Origin: Myceligenerans pegani
Lineage (GTDB): Bacteria > Actinomycetota > Actinomycetes > Actinomycetales > Cellulomonadaceae
Assembly (NCBI RefSeq): GCF_014892515.1
Contig: NZ_JADBGR010000079.1
Span: forward strand, 1-39,542
DNA length: 39,542 nucleotides
Reading direction: 5' to 3'
Below the pieces are notes generated by a model, which searched no databases, had not been told where the DNA came from, and saw only the letters and a list, made by a program, of their open reading frames with translations. Both the position numbers and the translations under genes were made by a program. Every line of letters begins with the position of its first letter. Positions within the stretch are counted from its first letter, which is position 1. Below, piece by piece: positions 23,853 to 33,500 of this stretch.

Positions 23853-23884
23853 GGCGTCGCGCGCTCCTCCGGGCGCGCGGCGCC
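23853..23884 (+). terminator. Hairpin terminator after the GH62 gene
   Basis: GGCGTCGCGCGC (23853-23864) pairs with GCGCGCGGCGCC (23873-23884), 11 of 12 pairs, with an 8-base loop. It starts 16 bases after the stop. There is no U-tract, which is common in high-GC actinobacteria. Confidence 0.55.
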
Positions 23885-24021
23885 GATCCACGAGGCGACG
23901 CCGGTCGTGTGCGGCGGGCCGCCTCGGCCGGGCCACGGCTCCCGGGCGACGGCTCGGGGGCGTTCCGAAACCGATTGAGCGGCGCCCCCGATCGTGGAAC
24001 AGTGGCACCGGAGGTGAACGT

Positions 24022-25050
24022 ATGTCCGACTCGCTCGCCGTCGAGGCCCAGGGTCTCGTCAAGCACTTCACCAGCCGCAAGTCCGTCACCAAGGCGGTCG
24101 ACGGTATCGACCTCTCCATCGCCGAGGGCAGCGTGTTCGGCCTGCTCGGCCCGAACGGCGCCGGCAAGACCACCGTGGTCCGCATGCTCGCCACGCTGCT
24201 GCGCCCGGACGCCGGCACCGCGCGCGTGCTCGGGCACGACGTCGTCCGTGACGCCGACGCCGTGCGTTCCGCCGTCGGGCTCACCGGGCAGTACGCCTCG
24301 GTGGACGAGGACCTGACCGGGACCGAGAACCTGCTCATGCTCGCCCGGCTCTACGGGTTCGCGCCCGCCGCCGCACGGCGTCGCACGCAGGGCCTGCTGG
24401 AGGCGTTCGACCTGGCCGACGCCGGCGCCCGGCAGGTCAAGACCTACTCGGGCGGCATGCGCCGGCGCATCGACCTGGCCGCCTCGCTCGTGCTCGCGCC
24501 GCGTGTGCTGTTCCTCGACGAGCCGACCACCGGCCTGGACCCGCGCAGCCGCAACCAGGTGTGGGACATCGTCCGCGTGCTCGTCGAGGACGGCGCCACC
24601 GTGCTCCTGACCACGCAGTACCTCGACGAGGCGGACCAGCTCGCGGACCGCATCGCCGTCATCGACCACGGCCGCAGCATCGCGGAGGGCACCGCGAGCG
24701 AGCTCAAGCGATCCGTCGGCGAGGGCGCGGTGCACCTGCGCGTCGCCGAGGTGGCCGACCGCGTCAAGGCCGCCGAGATCACCGAGCGCCTGCTCGGCGC
24801 CGAGGTCACGCTCGGCTCCGACCCGCACGCCCTGTCGGCCCGCGTCCCCGACGAGGGGACCGACGCCGTGGCGGGCCTCCTGCCCGCCCTCGCCGACGCC
24901 GGGATCGCCGTCCCGGAGTTCAGCCTCGGCCAGCCCAGCCTCGACGAGGTCTTCCTCGCCCTCACGGGCCAGCCGTTGCCCGACGACGAGCCGGCGGGCG
25001 GCACGTCCTCCGCGCCGGGCCAGCGCGAGACCTCGGAGGCACCCCGATGA
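24022..25050 (+). CDS. ABC transporter ATP-binding protein, DrrA-like
   Basis: A 342-residue ATPase of the DrrA/daunorubicin-resistance type. It has Walker [10 protein letters not shown] (about 43-51), a Q-loop in [14 protein letters not shown], the signature YSGGMRRR, Walker [17 protein letters not shown] and an H-loop variant [11 protein letters not shown], where Gln replaces the usual His before the YLDEAD motif, as is common in this subfamily. The C-terminal extension ends near [17 protein letters not shown], also typical. GGAGGTG precedes the start. It overlaps the permease gene by 4 bases. The substrate is unknown; the polyketide cluster is 12 kb away, so a link to it is not supported. 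Confidence 0.93.
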   Translation: MSDSLAVEAQGLVKHFTSRKSVTKAVDGIDLSIAEGSVFGLLGPNGAGKTTVVRMLATLLRPDAGTARVLGHDVVRDADAVRSAVGLTGQYASVDEDLTGTENLLMLARLYGFAPAAARRRTQGLLEAFDLADAGARQVKTYSGGMRRRIDLAASLVLAPRVLFLDEPTTGLDPRSRNQVWDIVRVLVEDGATVLLTTQYLDEADQLADRIAVIDHGRSIAEGTASELKRSVGEGAVHLRVAEVADRVKAAEITERLLGAEVTLGSDPHALSARVPDEGTDAVAGLLPALADAGIAVPEFSLGQPSLDEVFLALTGQPLPDDEPAGGTSSAPGQRETSEAPR

Positions 25051-25853
25051 CCACGACCCTGCGCGACGCCGTCGCCCTGGCCGAGCGGCCGGCCCGCCCA
25101 TCGCCCCTGTCGACCACGCTCACGTTCGGCTGGCGCGCGCTCCTGAAGATCAAGCACGTGCCCGAGCAGCTCTTCGACGTGCTCGTCACGCCCGTCATCT
25201 TCACGCTGATGTTCACGTACCTGTTCGGCGGTGCGCTCGCCGGCTCCACGCAGGCCTACATCCAGTTCCTGCTGCCCGGGATCCTGGTGCAGACGATCCT
25301 GTTCGTCACCATCTACACCGGCTACACGCTCAACACGGACATCTCCAAGGGCGTGTTCGACCGCTTCCGCTCGCTGCCGATCTGGCGGCCGTCGCCCGTG
25401 GTCGGCGCGCTGCTCGGGGACACCGTGCGCTACACGGTCGCCGCCGTCATCACCATCACGCTGGGCCTGATCCTCGGCTTCCGGCCCGACGGCGGCCTCG
25501 GCGGCGTGCTGCTCGGCGTGCTGCTCCTGCTGGTGTTCGCCTTCGCGCTGAGCTGGACCTTCATCATCCTCGGGCTGTTGGTGCGCTCGCCCAACGCGGT
25601 GATGGGTGTGTCGATGATCGTGCTGATGCCGCTCACGTTCGCCTCCAACGTCTTCGTGGACCCGGAGACGATGCCGTCGGGCCTGCGCGCGTTCGTGAGC
25701 GTCAACCCGGTCAGCCACCTGGTGACCGCGGTGCGCGGACTCATGGCCGGTAGCCCCGACGCGACCGAGATCGTCTGGGTCCTGATCGCGTCGGTCGTCC
25801 TCACCGCGGTGCTGGGCCCGATCGCGATGCGGATCTACCGCAGCAAGAGCTGA
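25047..25853 (+). CDS. ABC-2 type permease, DrrB-like
   Basis: A 268-residue integral membrane protein with about six hydrophobic segments and the family features [14 protein letters not shown] and a C-terminal [13 protein letters not shown]. It forms the membrane half of the exporter with the upstream ATPase; ATGA overlap of the two genes supports a fixed ratio. No further gene belongs to the operon. The 258 bases that follow hold a short tandem repeat and no gene. Confidence 0.93.
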   Translation: MTTTLRDAVALAERPARPSPLSTTLTFGWRALLKIKHVPEQLFDVLVTPVIFTLMFTYLFGGALAGSTQAYIQFLLPGILVQTILFVTIYTGYTLNTDISKGVFDRFRSLPIWRPSPVVGALLGDTVRYTVAAVITITLGLILGFRPDGGLGGVLLGVLLLLVFAFALSWTFIILGLLVRSPNAVMGVSMIVLMPLTFASNVFVDPETMPSGLRAFVSVNPVSHLVTAVRGLMAGSPDATEIVWVLIASVVLTAVLGPIAMRIYRSKS

Positions 25854-25870
25854 CCGGCCGGGTCGGCGAT

Positions 25871-25936
25871 TCCGGAGGACGTGCGGCCTCGGAGGACGCG
25901 CGACTCCGGGGACGTACGACTCCGGGGACGTGCGGC
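25871..25936. repeat. Four-copy imperfect tandem repeat, about 16 bases per unit
   Basis: Units at 25871-25888, 25889-25904, 25905-25920 and 25921-25936 follow the form TCCGGGGACGTACGAC. The first is 18 bases. They lie in the non-coding gap after the permease gene. Confidence 0.75.
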
Positions 25937-26111
25937 CCGCGGGGAGGCGCTCCTCCGGGCGGTTCCGGAGCGATTCCGGAGGGCTTGGCCGGCCTGCCTG
26001 CACACTGCCCGTGGCGCTCCGGGGTGAACACGCTGTACCGTCTGGAGCCCGGGACCCACGCGCTCGCGCGTCGCCGGACCGCCGCCCAGCCGCCCTTCAC
26101 GAGGAGTCGAC

Positions 26112-26429
26112 GTGTCGTCCGACGAACTGCCGCAGGAGTTCCAGATCGACGTGCCGGACGAGATGGAGACCGGCGTCCCGGCCGATTTCGCCTCGGTGTG
26201 GCATACGCCCACATCGTTCGTGCTGGATTTCATCGCTGTAAAACAGCCGCCGAGTCCGCAGAACGACCCCGATACGGGTGAAGTGCGCAATGTCGTCGTT
26301 CCGGGGAAGGTCGCGTCGCGCGTGCGGATTCCGCCGCAGCAGGTGTTCGAGCTGGCGAAGGCCCTGACCATGCAGCTCGACGCGTGGGAGAAGGAGACGT
26401 CGGGGGCGAAGCGATCCAGTGATCAATAG
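26112..26429 (+). CDS. DUF3467 family protein
   Basis: A 105-residue small acidic protein. The core (about residues 25-90) has DFASVWHTPTSFVLDFIAV and ASRVRIPPQQVFELAKAL, which fits the DUF3467 family, whose role is unknown. The GTG start follows GAGGAG with a 5-base spacer. Third-position GC falls in the second half (codons such as cat, ttc, gta, aaa), lower than in neighbouring genes. It stands alone, with 222 bases to the next gene. Confidence 0.82.
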   Translation: MSSDELPQEFQIDVPDEMETGVPADFASVWHTPTSFVLDFIAVKQPPSPQNDPDTGEVRNVVVPGKVASRVRIPPQQVFELAKALTMQLDAWEKETSGAKRSSDQ

Positions 26430-26651
26430 TTCGTTCGGATGGTGTCGGAATGTTATTGAGCCCGACTCAGGTAAAGCGTCGTAACCTCGATCGAAGAAAA
26501 TCGCCTTCACCTGTTCCGTTCGCAAAGCGCGCCGCGTAGGATGCCGAATATCGCCACGAGGGTGTGGCGGGATCCAGGGCCGGTCGGGGGGTCGGTCGGC
26601 CACGGAATGTCGGTGAGACTCCGGCATGCGCGTGAACAGGGGCGAGAGCAA

Positions 26652-27020
26652 GTGAAAGATCTGAACCAGCTGTCGACGGCCGGGTCGATCCTTGTCGAGG
26701 AAAAGACCGAGGCGACCGTCGTGAAGATGTCCGGCGAGATCGATATCTCGTTGCGGAGCCAGACCGGCGCGGCGCTCCGGCAGGTGCTCGACCGATCCCG
26801 GCCGGTCGTCGTCGACACCTCCGGCGTGACGTTCATGGACTCGACAGGGGCGGCGTTCCTGGCGCAGCTCCGGATGTTCGGCTCCGAGGACGGGATTCGC
26901 GTCAGCCTCGCGGAGCAGTCGACGGTGGTGCGCAACCTCCTCGAGATGCTCGGCGTCGACGCGATGTTCCGCGACACCCCGATGCGGCCCGCAGCCGCCG
27001 GAACGGGGCACGCCATCTGA
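26652..27020 (+). CDS. STAS-domain anti-sigma factor antagonist
   Basis: A 122-residue SpoIIAA/RsbV-like protein. The STAS core has VKMSGEIDIS, VVVDTSGVTFMDSTG and a C-terminal helix. Ser64 in MDSTG is the expected site for phosphorylation by a partner anti-sigma kinase. No such kinase or sigma factor gene is adjacent, so the partner is elsewhere. The chosen GTG has AGGGGCGAG about 6 bases upstream. In-frame ATG codons at 26607 and 26541 would add poorly conserved sequence. A hairpin follows the stop. Confidence 0.88.
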   Translation: MKDLNQLSTAGSILVEEKTEATVVKMSGEIDISLRSQTGAALRQVLDRSRPVVVDTSGVTFMDSTGAAFLAQLRMFGSEDGIRVSLAEQSTVVRNLLEMLGVDAMFRDTPMRPAAAGTGHAI

Positions 27021-27022
27021 CG

Positions 27023-27054
27023 GGCCCCTCTGACAGGCCTGTCTGACAGGGGCC
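27023..27054 (+). terminator. Hairpin after the STAS gene
   Basis: GGCCCCT (27023-27029) pairs with AGGGGCC (27048-27054), and ACAGGCCTGT (27033-27042) forms an inner stem. It lies directly after the stop codon. There is no U-tract. Confidence 0.45.
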
Positions 27055-27183
27055 GTCCGAGAGGGCCGGCGGACGCCGACCGGGATGCCCGGCCGGCCGT
27101 CGTCGACAGGGGTGCGGCGACGGCCGGCGCGCCGGTCTTCACCGCCACGCGCCCGCGGGGCTTCTCGTGCCAGGGGCGCTCGT

Positions 27184-27939
27184 TCAGCCGCCGTTGTCCG
27201 CCGCGAGCGCCGCGGCCCCCACGATGCCGGCCGCGTTGCGCAGGTGCGCGGGGACGATGGGCGCGCGGAGGTGGAGCTTGGGCAGGAACTTGTCGTGCTT
27301 CTTGCTGACGCCGCCGCCCACGACGATCAGGTCGGGGGAGAGCAGGTCCTCGACGACGCCGAAGTACCGCTGGAGCCGTTCGGCCCACTCGTCCCAGGAG
27401 AGGTCCTCGCGGTCGCGTGCGGAGTCGGCGGCGTGCTTCTCGGCGTCCTGCCCGTCGATCTCGAGGTGGCCGAGCTCGGTGTTGGGCAGCAGGACGCCGT
27501 CGGCGAACAGCGCCGATCCGATGCCGGTGCCGAGGGTGCTGACGAGCACGACGCCGTCGGCGTCGCGGGCGGCGCCGTAGCGCACCTCGGCGACGCCCGC
27601 GGCGTCGGCGTCGTTCACGGCGACGACGTGGCGTCCGGTGGCGCGGTGCACCAGGGCGGGGACGTCGACGCCCGCCCAGGACTCGTCGAGGTTGGCGATG
27701 AACCGCACCGTGCCGTGGTGGATGGGTGCGGGGAAGGCGACGCCGATGGGCGCGTCGTCGGGCAGGTCGTAGGCGTCGACGAGTTCCTGCAGGACCTCCG
27801 CGACGGCCTCCGGGGTGGAGGGGCTCGGGGTGGGGATCCGGGTGCGCTCCTCGGCGAACTCGCCGGCGTCCAGGTCGACGGGGGCGCCCTTGATGCCCGA
27901 ACCGCCGACGTCGATGCCGAACGCGATCTTCTTGCTCAT
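27184..27939 (-). CDS. ppgK: Polyphosphate glucokinase (ROK family)
   Basis: A 251-residue cytosolic ROK kinase that phosphorylates glucose using polyphosphate (and ATP). The phosphate-binding loop is [11 protein letters not shown] (about 8-18). Asp in VNDADAAG is the catalytic base, and [10 protein letters not shown] and ELGHLEIDG are the glucose-binding motifs. The length and the N-terminal sequence match actinobacterial PpgK more closely than generic ROK glucokinases, which are longer and carry a zinc motif absent here. AGGAG lies about 10 bases before the ATG. It is divergent from a small SPOR-like gene. Confidence 0.93.
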   Translation of the reverse strand: MSKKIAFGIDVGGSGIKGAPVDLDAGEFAEERTRIPTPSPSTPEAVAEVLQELVDAYDLPDDAPIGVAFPAPIHHGTVRFIANLDESWAGVDVPALVHRATGRHVVAVNDADAAGVAEVRYGAARDADGVVLVSTLGTGIGSALFADGVLLPNTELGHLEIDGQDAEKHAADSARDREDLSWDEWAERLQRYFGVVEDLLSPDLIVVGGGVSKKHDKFLPKLHLRAPIVPAHLRNAAGIVGAAALAADNGG

Positions 27940-27980
27940 GACTTGCGGGCTCCTGGCGCTTCGTCGGGTCGTCGCTGTGT

Positions 27981-27986
27981 CAGGAT
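27981..27986 (+). promoter_or_regulatory. -10 element of the leaderless SPOR-like gene
   Basis: CAGGAT ends 6 bases before the ATG at 27993, as at several other genes here. Confidence 0.45.
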
Positions 27987-27992
27987 CGTCTC

Positions 27993-28181
27993 ATGGGTGG
28001 CGAGGAGAAGTACTGGTACAACACGAAGACGGGCGAGGTCGAGCAGGGGCATCGCTCGTCCTGGACGCACCTGATGGGTCCGTACGCGACGCGTGAGGAG
28101 GCCGAGCAGGCGCTGTCGCGTGCCCGGTCCCGCAACGAGGCGTGGGAGGACGAGGACGCCGCCTGGCGCGACAAGGGCTGA
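27993..28181 (+). CDS. Small SPOR-like conserved protein
   Basis: A 62-residue charged protein, [14 protein letters not shown] at the N-terminus and [14 protein letters not shown] in the middle, ending in an acidic DEDAAW segment. It resembles a short actinobacterial family often annotated as SPOR domain-containing. It has no signal peptide or membrane segment, so it would act in the cytosol. Its role is unknown. It has a leaderless start and convergent orientation with panB. Confidence 0.82.
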   Translation: MGGEEKYWYNTKTGEVEQGHRSSWTHLMGPYATREEAEQALSRARSRNEAWEDEDAAWRDKG

Positions 28182-28311
28182 GCCCGGACGAGGGCGAGCC
28201 CGTGCGGGAGACGTCACCGGTCCGGGGTCGCCGGATGCGCAGCGTGGCGAGGCCGCCCGCAGGCGGGGTACGAGCCGAGGACGGCTGAGCCCGGCGGCTT
28301 CGGAAACGCTG

Positions 28312-29145
28312 CTACTCCAGGAAGGAGTGCGCGTCGTCGGGGAACCTGCCCTTCTTCACCTCGGCGACGTAGTCCTCGGCGGCCTGCTGGAGGGCGCGGC
28401 CGAGTTCGGCGTAGCGCTTCGCGAAGCGCGGGGTCCAGTCGGTCATCCCGGCCATGTCGGTCCACACGAGGACCTGCCCGTCGCACTGCGCCCCCGCGCC
28501 GATCCCGATCGTGGGGATGCGCAGGATCTCGGTGATCCGCGCGGCGACGTCGACCGGCACCATCTCGAGGACGACGGCGATCGCGCCCGCCTCCTGGACG
28601 GCGAGGGCGTCGTCGGCGAGGACCTCGGCGGCCTGGTCGCCGCGGCCCTGGACCCGGTGTCCGCCGAGGGCGTGCTCCGACTGGGGGGTGAATCCGAGGT
28701 GTGCCACCACGGGGATACCGGCGTCGGTCAGCGCGCGGATCTGCGCGGCCACGCGGGTGCCGCCCTCGAGCTTCACGGCGGCGACGCCGGTCTCCTTCAT
28801 CATCCGGACCCCGGTCGCGAGCGCCTGTTCGGGCCCGGCCTCGTAGGAGCCGAACGGGAGGTCCACCACGACGAGCGCGCGCTTCGCGACGGACGCCACG
28901 GCACGGGCCGGGGGGATCATGTCGTCCACGGTGACGGGGAGGGTGGTGGTGTGCCCGTGCATCACGTTGCCGATCGAGTCGCCCACGAGCAGCAGGTCGA
29001 CTCCCGACGCGTCCAGCAGGGCGGCGGTGACGGCGTCGTACGCCGTGAGCATCGTGATCTTCTCGCCGCGCTCCTTCGCGGCGGCGAGGTGGTGCACGCG
29101 CACCTTCTTGGCCGACGCGGGCGTCGGCTTGGTGTGGGCTGACAT
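28312..29145 (-). CDS. panB: 3-methyl-2-oxobutanoate hydroxymethyltransferase
   Basis: A 277-residue enzyme that transfers a hydroxymethyl group from methylenetetrahydrofolate to 2-oxoisovalerate, the first committed step of pantothenate and so of CoA synthesis. It shows MLTAYDA, the metal-binding GDSIGNVMHG, AVKLEGG, VVAHLGFTPQ, VVLEMVP and IGIGAGAQCDGQVLVW. The start at 29145 has TACGGT with a 6-base spacer, indicating a leaderless mRNA. An in-frame ATG 228 bases upstream runs through the glnA2 promoter and was rejected. It is divergent from the glutamine synthetase gene. Confidence 0.97.
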   Translation of the reverse strand: MSAHTKPTPASAKKVRVHHLAAAKERGEKITMLTAYDAVTAALLDASGVDLLLVGDSIGNVMHGHTTTLPVTVDDMIPPARAVASVAKRALVVVDLPFGSYEAGPEQALATGVRMMKETGVAAVKLEGGTRVAAQIRALTDAGIPVVAHLGFTPQSEHALGGHRVQGRGDQAAEVLADDALAVQEAGAIAVVLEMVPVDVAARITEILRIPTIGIGAGAQCDGQVLVWTDMAGMTDWTPRFAKRYAELGRALQQAAEDYVAEVKKGRFPDDAHSFLE

Positions 29146-29151
29146 GCCTTG

Positions 29152-29157
29152 ACCGTA
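29152..29157 (-). promoter_or_regulatory. -10 element of leaderless panB
   Basis: TACGGT on the minus strand ends 6 bases before the panB ATG. Confidence 0.5.
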
Positions 29158-29181
29158 CACGCACCAGTAACACGGATGAGG

Positions 29182-29187
29182 CAAGAT
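29182..29187 (+). promoter_or_regulatory. -10-like element of glnA2-type gene
   Basis: CAAGAT ends 7 bases before the ATG at 29195 and overlaps the alternative ATG at 29186, so it favours the downstream start. Confidence 0.35.
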
Positions 29188-29194
29188 GGCCCCC

Positions 29195-30532
29195 ATGGAC
29201 AGGCAGCAAGAGTTCGTGCTCCGCACGGTCGAGGAGCGTGACATCCGGTTCATCCGGCTCTGGTTCACGGACGTGCTCGGCGTGCTCAAGTCGGTGGCCG
29301 TGGCTCCGGCGGAACTGGAGTCGGCGTTCACCGAGGGCATCGGGTTCGACGGGTCGGCGATCGAGGGCCTCACGCGGGTCTACGAGGCCGACATGGTGGC
29401 GCGCCCCGACCCGACCACCTTCCAGGTGCTGCCGTGGCGGGGTGAGCGGCACGGCACGGGCAGGATGTTCTGCGACATCCTCACGCCCGACGGCGAACCC
29501 TCGCTGGCCGATTCCCGGAACGTGCTCAAGCGCCAGCTCGCCCGGTCCGCGGAGGAGGGTTTCACCTTCTACACCCACCCGGAGGTGGAGTTCTACCTGT
29601 TCAACCAGCCGAAGTCGGCCGGGGAGCCCCTGGTTCCCGTCGACGACGGCGGCTACTTCGACCATCTCGCCCGCGGCTCCACGCACGACTTCCGCCGTGC
29701 CGCGATCACCATGCTGGAGTCCATGGGCATCTCGGTGGAGTTCTCCCACCACGAGGCCGGCCCCGGGCAGAACGAGATCGACCTGCGCTACGCCGACGCC
29801 CTCACCACCGCGGACAACCTCATGACGTTCCGCACCGTGGTCAAGGAGGTCGCGCTGGAGCAGGGCGTGTACGCGTCCTTCATGCCCAAGCCGCTCGCGA
29901 CGCACCCCGGCAGCGGCATGCACACGCACATGTCGCTGTTCGAGGACGACCGCAACGCCTTCCACGAACCGGGCGCCCAGTTCGAGCTGTCCAAGACCGC
30001 GCGCCAGTTCATCTCCGGCCTGATGGTGCACGCCGGCGAGATCACCGCCATCACGAACCAGCACGTGAACTCGTACAAGCGGCTGTGGGGCGGCCAGGAG
30101 GCGCCGTCGTACATCTCCTGGGGGCACAACAACCGGTCGGCCCTCGTGCGCGTGCCGATGTACAAGCCGGGCAAGGGCAACTCGTCGCGCGTGGAGTACC
30201 GCGCGCTCGACTCCGCCGCGAACCCCTACCTCGCGTTCGCCGTCCTCCTCGCGGCCGGCATGAAGGGTATCGAGGAGGGCTACGACCTCATCGAGCACAC
30301 CGAGGACGCCGTCTGGGACCTCACCTCGGCCGAGCGCCGGTCCCTCGGGATCAAGCCGCTGCCGCGGAACCTGTCCGAGGCGATCGAGGCGATGGAGCAG
30401 TCCGAGCTCGTCGCCGAGACCCTCGGCGAGCACGTCTTCCAGTACGTGCTGAGCAACAAGCGCCAGGAATGGGACGCCTACAGCGCCCAGGTGACGCCGT
30501 TCGAGCTCGAGCGCTTCCTGCAGGTGCTGTGA
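29195..30532 (+). CDS. glnA2: Glutamine synthetase, GlnA2-type
   Basis: A 445-residue type I glutamine synthetase-family protein beginning MDRQQEFVLR, the start conserved in actinobacterial GlnA2. It contains GFDGSAIEG, EVEFYLF, GQNEIDLR, MPKPLATHPGSGMHTHMSL and NRSALVRVP, which cover metal, glutamate and ATP binding. The adenylylation tyrosine loop of classical GlnA (NLYDLP) reads AVWDLT here, so it should not be modified by GlnE. GlnA2-type proteins in other actinobacteria are minor glutamine synthetases or related ligases (isoglutamine or polyamine), so the exact reaction is open. glnE starts 22 bases downstream. Confidence 0.92.
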   Translation: MDRQQEFVLRTVEERDIRFIRLWFTDVLGVLKSVAVAPAELESAFTEGIGFDGSAIEGLTRVYEADMVARPDPTTFQVLPWRGERHGTGRMFCDILTPDGEPSLADSRNVLKRQLARSAEEGFTFYTHPEVEFYLFNQPKSAGEPLVPVDDGGYFDHLARGSTHDFRRAAITMLESMGISVEFSHHEAGPGQNEIDLRYADALTTADNLMTFRTVVKEVALEQGVYASFMPKPLATHPGSGMHTHMSLFEDDRNAFHEPGAQFELSKTARQFISGLMVHAGEITAITNQHVNSYKRLWGGQEAPSYISWGHNNRSALVRVPMYKPGKGNSSRVEYRALDSAANPYLAFAVLLAAGMKGIEEGYDLIEHTEDAVWDLTSAERRSLGIKPLPRNLSEAIEAMEQSELVAETLGEHVFQYVLSNKRQEWDAYSAQVTPFELERFLQVL

Positions 30533-30542
30533 CCGGTCGGGC

Positions 30543-30548
30543 TAATCT
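30543..30548 (+). promoter_or_regulatory. -10 element of leaderless glnE
   Basis: TAATCT ends 6 bases before the GTG at 30555, just after the glnA2 stop, so glnE can be transcribed by itself. Confidence 0.45.
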
Positions 30549-30554
30549 CGGAAC

Positions 30555-33500
30555 GTGACCAGCCGCCGGCCCCAGACGCTGACCACCCACCTGATCCGGG
30601 CGGGCTTCGCCGACCTCACCAGGTCCGCGACACTGTGGAACGACGCCGGCCTGGTCGCCGTCCGTGACGGGGAGGGCGACGAGTCCCTTCCCATCGGGCC
30701 GGACGGCCGCGCGGTGGTCCTCAGCGACCGCGCCGGGGCGCTCCTCGCACGTCTCGGCGACACCGCCGACCCCGACCTCGCGCTGCTCCAGCTCACGCGC
30801 CTCGCCGGCGCGTCCCCCGACACGCTGCGCAAGGTCCTGTCCGACGACGGCGGCCCGGGCGAGCCCGCCGACGTGGGCGTGCAGGCGGCGGCCACCCCGG
30901 CGCGACGGCTGCTGCGGGTGCTCGGCGCGTCGTCGGCCCTCGGCGACGAGCTCGTGCGCCGCCCCGAACTGCTCGACGTGATCGCCGACCCCACGCCCGG
31001 CATCCACGTCCCGCCGGCGGAGGTGCGCGCCGAGCTCCTGCGCGCCGTCGACGCCGACCCCGACGCCGAGGTGCCGGTCGCGGGCGAACTCGCCCCGGAC
31101 GCGGCCGCGCGGGGCGGGGCGGCCCTGGGCGAGACGGGTCCGGGCGGGTCCGGACCGGGCGGCGCACCGGTGGGCGTGGCGGGTGCCGGCGCGTCCGGCG
31201 CGGACACGCTCGGACTCGGTCACGGACGGCCGGGCCGCCACCCCGGACCGCCGTCGTACACCGACCAGTTGCGGCGCGCCTACCGGGCGCGGCTGCTGCG
31301 GATCCTCGCCACCGACGTCACCGCTCCGGTCGCGACCGCCGCCGTGCCCGCGGTCGCGGCGGCGCTCGCGGACCTGGCCGGGGCGGCGCTCGAGGCGGCG
31401 CTGGCCGTGGCGCGGTACGCGACGCCCGGGCACGAGGCGGTGCGGCTCACTGTCATCGGGATGGGCAAGACGGGCGGGCGCGAGCTGAACTACGTCTCGG
31501 ACGTCGACGTCATCTACGTGGCCGAGCCCGCGACCGGGCCCGACGGCGAGCCGGCCACGGAGGAGGACGCGCTCCGCATGGGCACCCGCCTGGCGACGGC
31601 GCTGGCGCGGGTGTGCTCGGGAACGTCGGACGAGCCCCGGCTGTGGGAGGTGGACGCGGCGCTGCGGCCCGAGGGCAAGCAGGGCCCCCTGGTGCGGACC
31701 CTGGCCAGCCACGTCGCCTACTACGAGCGCTGGGCGTCCACCTGGGAGTTCCAGGCGCTGCTCAAGGCCCGGCCGGTGGCAGGGGACCGCGCGCTGGGCG
31801 ACGCGTACGTCGCCGCGCTGTCCCCGATGGTGTGGCAGGCGGCGTCACGGGAGAACTTCGTCGAGGACGCGCGGGCCATGCGCAAGCGGGTCGAGGACAA
31901 CGTGCCGGCCGCGGAGGCACCGCGGCAGATCAAGCTCGGGCGCGGCGGCCTGCGCGACGTCGAGTTCACCGTCCAGCTCCTGCAGCTCGTGCACGGGCGC
32001 ACCGACGAGTCGATCCGGTCGGCCACGACGCTGGACGCGCTCGCCGCGCTGGCCGCGGGCGGGTACGTCGGCCGGGCCGAGACCGGGCAGATGACCGAGT
32101 GCTACGCGTTCCTGCGCGCGCTGGAGCACCGCATCCAGGTGTTCGGGCTGCGCCGCACCCACCTCATGCCGACCGACGACGCCGACCTGCGCCGGCTCGC
32201 CCGCGGGCTCGGCATGCCCGGGGCGGAGGAGCTGACCAAGCGGTGGAAGGCGGTCCGCCGCGAGGTGCGGGACCTGCACGAGGCCGTGTTCTACCGGCCG
32301 CTGCTGCCGGCGACGGCGGGCCTGAGCGAGGACGAGATCTCCCTCGCGCCGGAGGCGGCCATGGCACGGTTCGCGGCGATCGGCTACCGCAACCCCGCGG
32401 GCGCCATGCGGCACGTCGAGGCGCTGACGGAGGGGGTGTCGCGGCGCGCGGCGATCCAGCGGCAGCTCCTGCCGGTCCTGCTCGGCTGGTTCGCGGACGG
32501 CGCCGACCCGGACGCGGGGTTGCTGGCCTTCCGGAAGCTCTCCGATGTGCTCGGATCCACGCACTGGTACCTGCGGCTGCTGCGGGACTCGGAGGTGGCC
32601 GCCGAACGGCTGGCGCAGGTGCTCTCCAGCTCCTCCTACCTGGCGGACGCGCTGGCGCGATCGCCGGAATCCGTGAAATGGCTCGGCCGCCCCGAGGCCC
32701 TCGAGCCGCTCGGGGCCGAACGGCTCTCCGCGGAGATGGACGCCGTGCTGGGGCGGGCCGAGGAGCCCGCGCCCGCGGCGCAGGCCCTGCGGGCGCTGCG
32801 CCGCCGGGAGCTGGCGCGGACCGGCGTCGCGGAGGTGCTGGGCGAGCTCGGCCCGGTGAGCGCGGCGCGGGCGATCTCGGACGCGGCCGACGTCGTGCTC
32901 GGGGGCGCGCTGCGCGTGGCGCGGGCCGAGGCCCGGGATGCCTCGGGGATCGCGGCGGGGGCGGAGCCCGCGATCCTCCTGGTGGTGGCGATGGGGCGGC
33001 TCGGCGGCCAGGAGATGGGCTACGGGTCCGACGCCGACGTGATGTTCGTGCACTCCCCGGCGTCCGGCGCGGGGGAACGCGAGGCCGGCGAGTTCGCGCT
33101 CGCGGTGGCGCGCGAACTGCGGCGGCTGCTGAGCGCCGTCGGGCCGGAACCCCCGCTGCCCGTGGACGCCGACCTGCGGCCGGAGGGGCGCAACGGGCCG
33201 CTGGTGCGATCGTTCGCGTCGTACCAGGAGTACTACGAGCGGTGGTCGTCGCCGTGGGAGGCGCAGGCGCTGCTGCGCGCGCGGCCCCTGGGGAAGTGGG
33301 CGCCTGCGGGCGGCGCGAGCGGGCCGGAGGCGTGGCTGGCCGACCGGTTCACCGGGCTCGTCGACCCGCTGCGCTACCCGGCCGGAGGGCTGCCGGACGA
33401 CGTCGTCCGCGAGGTGCGGCGCATCAAGGCCCGCGTCGAGGCCGAGCGGCTGCCGCGGGGCGCCGACCCGGCGCGGCACCTCAAGCTCGGGCGCGGGGGA

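Noticed and set aside
24022-25853. The DrrAB-like exporter as the resistance or export system of the polyketide
   Set aside because: It is more than 12 kb from the cluster, behind several unrelated operons, and nothing in the sequence ties it to the product.
26449-26487. Possible sigma-B-like promoter (GTTATT and GGTAAA) before the STAS gene
   Set aside because: Spacing is short and the -10 match is only partial. A TAACCT nearby also lacks a -35. Not strong enough to list.
28182-28311. Possible terminator hairpins between the SPOR-like gene and panB (for example AGCCG/CGGCT around 28273-28286)
   Set aside because: Stems are only 5 bases and similar pairings are frequent in GC-rich sequence.
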